DNA of 64,000 nt from QHXQ01 sp963788965 (GTDB lineage Bacteria > Acidobacteriota > Blastocatellia > Pyrinomonadales > Pyrinomonadaceae): the NCBI GenBank assembly GCA_963788965.1, contig CAWBIK010000006.1, positions 1,488,001 to 1,552,000 on the forward strand. Direction: 5' to 3'. A program made the translations under genes and the position numbers. The notes below the pieces were generated by a model that was not told the origin of the DNA, searched no databases, and saw only the letters and a list, made by a program, of their open reading frames with translations. This document shows, one piece after another, positions 9,183 through 15,813 of the stretch (position 1 is the stretch's first letter; each line of letters opens with the position of its first letter).

Positions 9183-10064
9183 ATGAACGCGAAGGCGGCC
9201 GCACCGGCGAACGGGCGAAACAGCAAACGGCACAGGAGCAGACCGCGCCTGCGCATAGTGGCGACGCGCGGCAGCATCACACAGGTTATTGCGCCGGCCA
9301 TCGTCGTCGGCAGCTACAGAGGCATCGCTCCGACCAGTGCCTTGAAGGCGCTCGACGATGCGACGGGCAACTGGATTTCACGCGCCGGTGAACAAGGCAT
9401 GATCGGCGGCCTCGGCGAGATGTTTTTCGTCCCCGTCCCGCACAAAGAGATCGCCACCGAGATGATCTTGCTTGCGGGCATGGGCGACTACGGCAAGTTC
9501 AATTACAACGATCTGCGTTACCTCGCAATGAACATCTGTTACGCCGTCTCGGCCCTCAAGCTGGGTAGTTTCGCCAGCGTGTTGATCGGTTCGGGCGAAG
9601 GTAGTCTGGACATCGAGGAGGCGGTTAAAGGTCTGCTGTCGGGCTTCTGCGATGCGCTGCACCGCGTGCCGCGCGTCGAACGAGTTGTGGAATTCAAACT
9701 GGTCGAGCACGACGAGGATCGCTATGCAAGCATCGTCAGGATTCTCAAGGACCTGAAAAAAAATCGGGTCATTGAAAACTTGAGCCTCGCGTTGGCCGAA
9801 GAGACTTTGCCGCCTTTGCCGGCCGAACAAACCGTGCGCGCGAGCCACAACCAGTCGAGCGGCGCGCAACCGGCGGCGTCGCGGTTCGTCAATCGCATCA
9901 CCATCGAGCGCAGCGAGGAGAGTTATAGTTTCTCCGCGCTGACGAACAGCGCCGTGATCCCTGTGCGCAAGGTCGAGGTGCAGCGTTTTTTTACCGAAGG
10001 CATCACGGCGCAACTGAAGAAGGGCGAGAGTCTGGAAAAATTCGGGCTGCTCCTGCACAAGTAG
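9183..10064 (+). CDS. Peptidase M17 N-terminal-like domain protein; front half of an M17_N-CHAT protein cut by TAG
   Basis: A 293-residue product. Residues about 20-160 (VVGSYRGIAPTSALKALDDA, then GLGEMFFVPVP, LLAGMGDYGKFNYNDLRYLA and ASVLIGSGEG) follow the layout of the macro-like N-terminal domain of leucyl aminopeptidases (M17_N), but no M17 catalytic domain follows. Residues 165-295 are a linker with SERSEESYSFSAL-type beta strands. Translation stops at a TAG (10062-10064) in the middle of a region that continues in the same frame as IFPEDFERMIDDGKPLTLVVD, the usual entry of a CHAT domain. I therefore read this and the next gene as one 580-residue protein interrupted by a nonsense codon or a base-call error. 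The M17_N domain could be the ligand-sensing part; that is an inference. Confidence 0.7.
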   Translation: MNAKAAAPANGRNSKRHRSRPRLRIVATRGSITQVIAPAIVVGSYRGIAPTSALKALDDATGNWISRAGEQGMIGGLGEMFFVPVPHKEIATEMILLAGMGDYGKFNYNDLRYLAMNICYAVSALKLGSFASVLIGSGEGSLDIEEAVKGLLSGFCDALHRVPRVERVVEFKLVEHDEDRYASIVRILKDLKKNRVIENLSLALAEETLPPLPAEQTVRASHNQSSGAQPAASRFVNRITIERSEESYSFSALTNSAVIPVRKVEVQRFFTEGITAQLKKGESLEKFGLLLHK

Positions 10065-10088
10065 ATTTTCCCCGAAGACTTCGAGCGC

Positions 10089-10925
10089 ATGATCGACGAC
10101 GGCAAGCCGCTGACGCTCGTGGTCGATAGAGACACGGCCGCGCTGCCGTGGGAGATGGCGTGTTACGGCCCGCAGTTGCGGCGCAGTTATTTCGGGCCTG
10201 ATTTGAAACTCACGCGCCAGTTTCGCACGATGCTTTCAGGTGCGCCCGGCATCGCGCCGCCGATGAACAAAAGCCTGCGCTTCCTCGTCATCGCCGACCC
10301 GGCCCCGTTAGCGGAACCTGATTTAAGACTTGACGGCGCGTTGCGCGAAGGTCAGGAAGTGGTCAGGATTCTAGAAAAGTTTAAGACGCAATTAAGGAAG
10401 AAACTGGACGTTGAGATCATCTCGCGGCTTGGCCCCGACGAATGCCACCCGGTCGAAATCCTCGCGCTGCTGTTGAATGAGACGTTCGATGTCGTGCATT
10501 ACTCCGGGCACGGCATCTTCGACGAGAAGCAACCGAATCGTAGCGGCTGGGTCTTCAGTCGTGACTGCACACTTTCGGCGCGCGAAATTTTCCGCAGCCG
10601 CCAAGTGCCGCGCCTCATCTTCGCCAATGCCTGTTTCTCGGCCGTGTGCAACGACAATCAAGAGCCTTCGGCCGAGCAGGCGAATAAGAAGTTGGCGGGT
10701 CTGGCCGAAGCGTTCTTCGAGCGCGGCGTGCAGAACTACATCGGCACAGGGTGGGCGGTTGACGACGGGGCGGCCGTTCAGTTTGCGGAAGTGTTTTACG
10801 AACAGGCGATGGGCGGCAAACTACTCGGCGACGCACTGGCCGATGCGCGCCGCAAAATATTTGATCGCGGCTCGACGTGGGGCGCATACCAGCACTACGG
10901 GCAATCCAACGCGCGCCTCGTTTGA
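10089..10925 (+). CDS. CHAT-domain protease, back half of the M17_N-CHAT protein
   Basis: A caspase-like CHAT domain. The predicted dyad is His141 (VVHYSGHGIFDE, codon at 10509) and Cys182 (LIFANACFSAV, codon at 10632), counted from the ATG at 10089. The flanking blocks ALPWEMACYG, near the start, and GWAVDDGAAVQFAEVFYE, near the end, are standard for the family. The frame is continuous with the upstream gene apart from one TAG. The ATG at 10089 has no good ribosome site, which argues that it is not a natural start. CHAT proteases act in bacterial conflict systems and, together with gasdermins or TPR-CHAT, in antiphage defence; here the partner is a standalone caspase rather than a pore former. 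Function is inferred. Confidence 0.85.
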   Translation: MIDDGKPLTLVVDRDTAALPWEMACYGPQLRRSYFGPDLKLTRQFRTMLSGAPGIAPPMNKSLRFLVIADPAPLAEPDLRLDGALREGQEVVRILEKFKTQLRKKLDVEIISRLGPDECHPVEILALLLNETFDVVHYSGHGIFDEKQPNRSGWVFSRDCTLSAREIFRSRQVPRLIFANACFSAVCNDNQEPSAEQANKKLAGLAEAFFERGVQNYIGTGWAVDDGAAVQFAEVFYEQAMGGKLLGDALADARRKIFDRGSTWGAYQHYGQSNARLV

Positions 10926-10952
10926 CGACCGCCGGATGAAACGGATTAGAGC

Positions 10953-11387
10953 ATGAGCGACGTGCCCGACCGATTCCTGCGTTTAGAGAGTCTGTTGGCG
11001 CAGTTCACTATCTGGATTAGCGCCCAACCGGACGTGTTGGCGGCCGCGCTCGTCGGCTCCTATGCGCGCACTGCGGCCACGGCGGTGTCGGACATTGATC
11101 TGTTGACCTTAACAACCACGGTCGAAAAATATTTTGCCAACGCCGATTGGGCGGCGCAGTTCGGCACTATGACGACAAGCACCGCCGAAGCTTGGGGGCG
11201 CGTCACGGCGCTGCGCGCCTGTTATCAAGACGACCTTGAGATTGAATTTAATTTTGCGCCCCCCGATTGGGCCGACGTGCCCGTGGACGAAGGCACACGA
11301 AGCGTCGTCGCCGACGGCATGCGGATTCTCTACGACCCGGCCGGGCTGCTCAAGTCCTTACGGCAAGCCGTTGCCAACTCGCAGTAA
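10953..11387 (+). CDS. Nucleotidyltransferase-fold protein (MNT/AadA-like)
   Basis: A 144-residue small nucleotidyltransferase. The active-site motif G-S-x(n)-D-x-D is complete: GSYARTAATAVSDIDLL at residues 35-51 with Asp47 and Asp49, and a third acidic position in DLEIEF (residues 94-99). The size and motif fit minimal nucleotidyltransferases and the N-terminal part of aminoglycoside adenylyltransferases, without the helical C-terminal domain that binds the drug, so resistance is unlikely. No HEPN partner gene lies beside it, as would be expected for an MNT-HEPN toxin-antitoxin pair. It starts 27 bases after the CHAT gene, on the same strand. It could adenylylate a partner, for instance to keep the caspase or CHAT protease off; that is speculation. 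Confidence 0.75.
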   Translation: MSDVPDRFLRLESLLAQFTIWISAQPDVLAAALVGSYARTAATAVSDIDLLTLTTTVEKYFANADWAAQFGTMTTSTAEAWGRVTALRACYQDDLEIEFNFAPPDWADVPVDEGTRSVVADGMRILYDPAGLLKSLRQAVANSQ

Positions 11388-11455
11388 TCTAAAGCAGGTG
11401 ACTGCTATCTCCATCCGGATTACGAAGTCTTGAGTTGTTGCTCAGGGGCGCAACT

Positions 11456-11752
11456 TCAATCGAGGTCGAGCGGGTTCTTGTAGGGCGTGCCGGTATCTTT
11501 ATCGGCACGCTTCATCGCTTCGCGGAACTTCTCTTCGAGCAGTCGCTCGCGGTCTTTAACCGAACCTAGCTCCTGCGTGAACAACTGTTCGCGCAAAGCC
11601 TTCTGCTTCTCCATGCCCTTCGCCATCTCCTCGAACGAAGCGACGGGCTTGGCCTTCTCCTCGTGTGAAATGAGCGCGCCCGTCTCCGCGTCGATGATGA
11701 GTGTCGCTTCGCAGCACGGGCAGATCAGGGTAAAGCGTCCGGTGTCTATCAC
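11456..11752 (-). CDS. Small zinc-knuckle protein with coiled-coil tail, function unknown
   Basis: A 98-residue protein. A CPCC knuckle lies near the start (TLICPCCEATLIID), followed by a charged helical segment rich in Glu, Lys and Arg (about residues 35-88) that should form a coiled coil. Only one Cys pair is present, so metal binding would require a dimer. The start is GTG (11750-11752), with an AAGGAG ribosome site 9 bases upstream. It faces the nucleotidyltransferase gene tail to tail and therefore probably does not belong to that cluster. I do not recognise a function. Confidence 0.7.
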   Translation of the reverse strand: MIDTGRFTLICPCCEATLIIDAETGALISHEEKAKPVASFEEMAKGMEKQKALREQLFTQELGSVKDRERLLEEKFREAMKRADKDTGTPYKNPLDLD

Positions 11753-11852
11753 GTCTTAACTCCTTCAAGCCGCAAGATGCTCGGTGTCTCGGCAAGCCGC
11801 ATTATAGCATCACCCACCCCGGCTTCGTCCGTGTGACACAGCACAACAGAAC

Positions 11853-11886
11853 AGGCCGCCGTGCCTCTAAAAAGCCACGGCGGCCT
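11853..11886 (-). terminator. Hairpin, likely terminator of the lipoprotein gene
   Basis: A perfect 11-base-pair stem (AGGCCGCCGTG at 11853-11863 with 11876-11886) and a 12-base loop. It lies 54 bases after the stop of the lipoprotein gene read on the minus strand. The following bases on that strand are only mildly T-rich (TGTTCTGTTGTG). Confidence 0.5.
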
Positions 11887-11939
11887 GCGCGGTCGTTGCG
11901 CGTCAATCAACGAACTCGTTCAGGTTAGTAACGGATGCG

Positions 11940-12542
11940 TTAAGGCGTCACCGCTTTCTTCACGGCGCTGCCCACTTTCTTAGCGCCCTCGGCGGTCTTC
12001 TGACCGGCCTTCTTAGCGCCTTCGGCCGTCTTTTCAGCGACCGTCTTGGTCCCGTCCGCCGTCTTCTCCGCGACAGTCTTCGTGCCATCGACCGTCTTAT
12101 CGATCACGGTTGCGCCGCCGTCCTTCACCGCGCCGCCGATATCCTTGGACTTATCAACGACGAACCCGGCCGCATCGGCCAGCGCGTCGCCCGTCGCATC
12201 GAGCGCCGTCTCCACTTTGCTCTCCGGCAGGTCATGCACTTCACCTTCACGCGTGTAGACGCGCGCCGTGCGTCGCCCGGACGTCTCGGTGACGACAACT
12301 TTCTCGACCCGCCCGCTCTTGAACGTGCGCGTCTCCGTGCGCGTGCCGTTCGACTCGGTCATAGCGATCTCCGAGTTGTCGGGTCCGGGGCGCGGCGCGG
12401 TCGTTGCGGTTGACGTGGTTGTTGTGGTGGTCGTAGTTGCTGCGTTGCTGCTCGCGGTATTGGTGTTAGTCTCGGTCGCGCAGCCGGCGGCGAATACTGA
12501 CAGCGCCAGCACACACAGGCCGAGGACGAAATATTTGGACAC
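11940..12542 (-). CDS. Lipoprotein with Thr run and LEA-like AEKTADGTK repeats
   Basis: A predicted lipoprotein of 200 residues. The signal peptide ends with the lipobox SVFAAGC. After it come a low-complexity Asn/Thr/Ala stretch with nine Thr in a row, a small middle domain (RTFKSGRVEKVVVTETSG, then VYTREGEVHDLPES), and a C-terminal amphipathic region. That region repeats the 11-residue unit GTKTVAEKTAD/AEGAKKAGQKT about five times and is similar in style to late-embryogenesis-abundant (LEA) or apolipoprotein-like helices. I choose the GTG at 12542 as the start because AAGGAG lies 6 bases before it; an ATG six codons upstream has a worse site. It may act in envelope stress tolerance; this is inferred only from the repeats. 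Confidence 0.7.
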   Translation of the reverse strand: MSKYFVLGLCVLALSVFAAGCATETNTNTASSNAATTTTTTTTSTATTAPRPGPDNSEIAMTESNGTRTETRTFKSGRVEKVVVTETSGRRTARVYTREGEVHDLPESKVETALDATGDALADAAGFVVDKSKDIGGAVKDGGATVIDKTVDGTKTVAEKTADGTKTVAEKTAEGAKKAGQKTAEGAKKVGSAVKKAVTP

Positions 12543-12764
12543 TTTGATCTCCTTCAACATTTTTTGTTACTTGCCTCCGGTTCTATGCGCGCAACCGACG
12601 TGCCATGCGCGTCGCCTTAAATGTGCGCGTTCATCGGCACAAAATGTTATTCCGCGCGGCGCGCTCACGCCCTTTGTGTACGACCGGAATGCAGCGCGTC
12701 TCTTAATGATACTTGCGCCTAGACCATAAGCTAACGCTTCGTCTGCACATAACAACAACCGTGT

Positions 12765-13324
12765 TCAATGCTCTGACTCGACCGCGAAACGTGTCTCGAC
12801 GACTCCGGCGCGCTCTGTGCCGAAGCGGCGCGTTAACTCAGGATAGGTCGCGTGTTCGGCCTCTTACGTTTTCAAGTTCAAGTTCACGCTCGGCAGCGAC
12901 GATAGCAGTTTCCGGCCCTTTCGATCTCCACGAACCAACCGAAGGGCAGTTCGTCAATCACCACTTCCGCTGCGCCTAGTTGCCACGTCGCGCGCCGCTT
13001 CTCATAGACAAGCGCAGGCTTGTAACCGAGCGCGTCCAAGATCGCGGCAAGCGCATCTGCGTCCGCCACTTCCGTCTCGTCCTCGCGCTGATGTTTGACG
13101 GCCGACGCGGACGCGCGGCGTTCCTTGTAAGTCAAAATGGCCCGCCCGCCCACGCGTCGCACGCGCAACACATGCACGCCCGGCTCAAGCCCCGGCCCGC
13201 CATAGATCGTGTTCACTTCAAACTCTGCGCCGTGCGCGTCAGCGCCCACCGCCGCCAAACGCACGCGCAACTCCGCGGCCGCTTCAGCAGTCACGCGATA
13301 CTTCTTCTCAATCTCAGTGCCCAT
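12765..13324 (-). CDS. CYTH-domain protein (class IV adenylate cyclase/triphosphatase-like), two frameshifts
   Basis: The N-terminus carries the family signature E-x-E-x-K as TEIEKKYRV, followed by alternating basic and acidic strands (VLRVRRVGG, AILTYKER, EDETEVADADAL, LVYEKRRATW, VVIDELPFGWFVEIE) that build the tunnel binding triphosphates and divalent metal. The frame then breaks near 12921. A shift gives GPETAIVAAERELELE, and a second shift near 12875 gives ATYPELTRRFGTERAGVVET, ending at 12765. The reconstructed length of about 187 residues matches class IV cyclases and thiamine-triphosphatase relatives. Substrate (ATP to cAMP, or PPPi hydrolysis) cannot be told from sequence alone. The breaks look like base-call errors because both continuations are family-like. 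Start: ATG 13324, without a clear ribosome site. Confidence 0.7.
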
Positions 13325-13348
13325 GATCAATTAGTAGTGTCCGACTGT

Positions 13349-14701
13349 TCACTTCATCCTTGCCCAACGCACCATCTCAGGGATGCTCGCGCGTTTGCCG
13401 TACATGAGCATGCCGATGCGATAGACGCGCGCCGCGAGCCAGATCAACAGCGCCACCGTTGCGAAGCCAATGACGAGCGATAACGCGATCTGCCATGCGG
13501 GCGGCGGCTCCGCGACGATGCGCGCCATCATCGTGATCGGCGCGGAGAACGGCACGAGCGAAACCCACAGGGCGAATGATGAGTTGGGGCTGCGAATCAC
13601 CGGCACGGCCAGCCACAAACTCGCCGCCAACATAAACACAATCGGCATCGACAACTGCCCGCCCTCTTGCGTCGTCGTCACCATCGCGCCGAGCAGCAGG
13701 TAGATCGTCGCGTAGAGAAAGTAACCCAAGAGGAAGAACAGCACGGCGTAGACGATAAGCGACGGCGCGACGGGCGGCAGATGCACGTTGCTCGCGGCGA
13801 GCGCGCCCGCGCCGTAGAGCGTCAGCAGCAGAAACGCGACCGCCCAGATCATAAACTGCGTCAGCGCAACCAGCGACACGCCGAGCAACTTACCCATCAT
13901 CAACGTGAACGTGTTGACCGACGAGAACAGCATCTCCGTCAGACGCGTCGCCTTCTCTTCGACGACCGCGCCGAGGATCGCTTGTCCGTACAGCAAGATT
14001 GTGATGTAGATGAAGAAGCCGATGCCGAAGGCGAACCCGAAACTCCCGCGCTCGGCCGCGCCCGTGCCTTCCGCGCCGGCCTTACGCGAGGTCAACTCCA
14101 CGCGCCGCGTCGAGTCGTGGACGAACTGAAGATTGATGCCGCGATCCAACAGGCGTTGCTCGCCAACCGCCGCGCTCAAACGATTACCGAGTTGCCGGGC
14201 CGTGAACTCGTCGCCGAGGTTGCGCGCGTAGTATTCGGCGCGGCCGGTTTCGATCACGTCGCGCGGCAGAATGATGTAAGCATCCAACTCGCCGCGCTGC
14301 ACGCGCTCGTTCAACACGCGCTTCACATCTTCAAGACTGCGCCCGTCCGCGCGCACCTGCTCGATCACATAATCAGCGTCGGGCTGTGCGTCTTTCTGTT
14401 GCGCCGTCGCAGGGGCGTTATTGTTCGCGTCGCCCTGAGCGCGCCCGTCCGTTGCGCCAGCGCCTTTGTCGTCCGCTTCAGGCTCGCGCAGGATCGCTTC
14501 GCGCACGCGCTCGTACATGCGCCCGGTTTCGTCCACGACGGCGATGCGTCGTGGACCGCCCGCGTTGATGTTGAAGATCAGCGCGGGCACGACCGTGAAG
14601 CCGAGCATGACCAGCGGGCCGAGCACGGTAGCCAGCACGAAGAAGCGCGAGCGCACGCGCTGCACGTACTCGCGCCGGATGATGGCCAGCAATCTGCTCA
14701 T
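13349..14701 (-). CDS. ABC-2 type exporter permease, NatB-like
   Basis: A 450-residue membrane subunit of an ABC exporter. One membrane helix lies near residues 20-45 (after MSRLLAIIRREYVQRVRSR), then a large external domain of about 200 residues (RIAVVDETGRMYERV, then AYIILPRDVIETGRAEYYA), then about five helices from residue 240 to 430. This is the layout of NatB/YhaP-type ABC-2 permeases. The conserved short helix GAVVEEKATRLTEMLFSSV is present. Its start overlaps the end of the ATPase gene by 4 bases, so the two are co-translated. The substrate could be sodium or a peptide or antibiotic; this is not decided by the sequence. Confidence 0.9.
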   Translation of the reverse strand: MSRLLAIIRREYVQRVRSRFFVLATVLGPLVMLGFTVVPALIFNINAGGPRRIAVVDETGRMYERVREAILREPEADDKGAGATDGRAQGDANNNAPATAQQKDAQPDADYVIEQVRADGRSLEDVKRVLNERVQRGELDAYIILPRDVIETGRAEYYARNLGDEFTARQLGNRLSAAVGEQRLLDRGINLQFVHDSTRRVELTSRKAGAEGTGAAERGSFGFAFGIGFFIYITILLYGQAILGAVVEEKATRLTEMLFSSVNTFTLMMGKLLGVSLVALTQFMIWAVAFLLLTLYGAGALAASNVHLPPVAPSLIVYAVLFFLLGYFLYATIYLLLGAMVTTTQEGGQLSMPIVFMLAASLWLAVPVIRSPNSSFALWVSLVPFSAPITMMARIVAEPPPAWQIALSLVIGFATVALLIWLAARVYRIGMLMYGKRASIPEMVRWARMK

Positions 14702-15612
14702 GAAGTCGCGCTCACCTTTTCGATGAAGATGTCGTTAAGACTCGGCTCGATCTGCTCGAACTTCGTGACGCGTGCGCCCGCCGCGACGAGGCGGCGCAAC
14801 AACTCCTGCGCGTCCGCGCCGGCAGCTAACACGATCTCAGACTCGTCGCTGTGCTGCTTGACGGCTGCGACAAGCGCCGGGTCTGTCAGCACGCCGTCCG
14901 CACCTTCAGCGCGCAGGGCGACCGTGTTGCGGCCGTAACTCGCCTTCACTTCGCGCAGGCTGCCGCCCAAGACCTTGTGCGCGCGATTGAGCAAACAGAT
15001 ATCGGCGCACAGTTTTTCAGCCTGTTCCATCAGGTGCGTCGAGAGAATGATCGTTTTGCCGGCCTGTTGTAGCTCAACCACGGCCGCTTTCATCGTTTCC
15101 ACACTCACTGGATCGAGGCCGGAGAACGGTTCATCAAGAATCAACAGATCGGGATCGTGCAACACGGCCGCGATGAACTGCACCTTCTGTTGCATGCCTT
15201 TCGATAGCTCGTCCGTCTTCTTCAATTTCCAATCCGTCAACTTCATGCGTTCGAGCCAGCGGTCGATCTCGCGCTCGCTCGTGCGCCGGTTCATGCCCTT
15301 CAACTCGCCGAAGAAACGCAACTGTTCGCCGACCTTCATCTTCTTATACAGCCCGCGTTCTTCGGGCAGATAACCGATGCGGTCGCGCGCGGCGGCTGTG
15401 AGCCGCTGCCCGAACAACTCGACACGCCCGCTGTCCGGCGCGTTGATGCCGACGATCATACGTATGGTCGTCGTCTTGCCCGCGCCGTTCGGGCCGAGCA
15501 GGCCGAAGATGCGCCCGCGTCGTGCCTGCAAGCTCAGGTCTTCGACCGCGACGAACTCGTCAAACTTTTTTGAGACGCCGTCGAGCACCAGCGTCACCTC
15601 TGACTGGCTCAA
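14698..15612 (-). CDS. ABC transporter ATP-binding protein, NatA-like
   Basis: A 304-residue ATPase. The Walker A motif is GPNGAGKTTT at residues 40-49, the Q-loop region follows (YLPEERGLYKKM), the signature is LSKGMQQK (a degenerate LSGGQ), and Walker B is LLILDEPFSGLD. The YLPEERGLY block and the C-terminal extension of about 80 residues are typical of the NatA/YhaQ group that pairs with NatB-like permeases, which here is the next gene, overlapping by 4 bases. First gene of a two-gene operon on the minus strand. It powers export through the inner membrane. Confidence 0.93.
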   Translation of the reverse strand: MSQSEVTLVLDGVSKKFDEFVAVEDLSLQARRGRIFGLLGPNGAGKTTTIRMIVGINAPDSGRVELFGQRLTAAARDRIGYLPEERGLYKKMKVGEQLRFFGELKGMNRRTSEREIDRWLERMKLTDWKLKKTDELSKGMQQKVQFIAAVLHDPDLLILDEPFSGLDPVSVETMKAAVVELQQAGKTIILSTHLMEQAEKLCADICLLNRAHKVLGGSLREVKASYGRNTVALRAEGADGVLTDPALVAAVKQHSDESEIVLAAGADAQELLRRLVAAGARVTKFEQIEPSLNDIFIEKVSATS

Positions 15613-15666
15613 AAGTTTTCGTCCCCTCTGACGATCACAAACTTACAATCAGCACGATGTTTATAA

Positions 15667-15687
15667 GGGCAGGGTCAAGCCCTGCCC
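15667..15687. repeat. GGGCAGGG hairpin, intergenic
   Basis: GGGCAGGG (15667-15674) pairs perfectly with CCCTGCCC (15680-15687) around the loop TCAAG. A degenerate relative in the same TTTATA-GGG context occurs at 47664-47680. It is probably a dispersed repeat and lies between two divergent genes. Confidence 0.5.
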
Positions 15688-15813
15688 CCACAGTTTAATA
15701 ACGCGCTCTTTATACGGGCGCTGCCGGGGTAAAGTTTAATCCGCCTCTTGTCGGCGGCGGTGCGCGTGCTAAGATGCACAGGTCTTCCCCGGACAAGTCA
15801 GGCAGATGACGCC

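Noticed and set aside
10953..11387. Aminoglycoside resistance adenylyltransferase
   Set aside because: Only the minimal nucleotidyltransferase fold is present; the drug-binding C-terminal helical domain is missing and there is no mobile element nearby.
10953..11752. MNT-HEPN toxin-antitoxin pair with the neighbouring small gene
   Set aside because: The neighbour is on the opposite strand, carries a Cys knuckle and coiled coil, and lacks the HEPN R-x4-6-H motif.
13667..14938. Plus-strand frame of over 400 codons opposite the ABC transporter genes
   Set aside because: His/Arg/Gln-rich composition typical of a shadow frame; the NatAB-like genes on the other strand overlap by 4 bases and carry Walker motifs.
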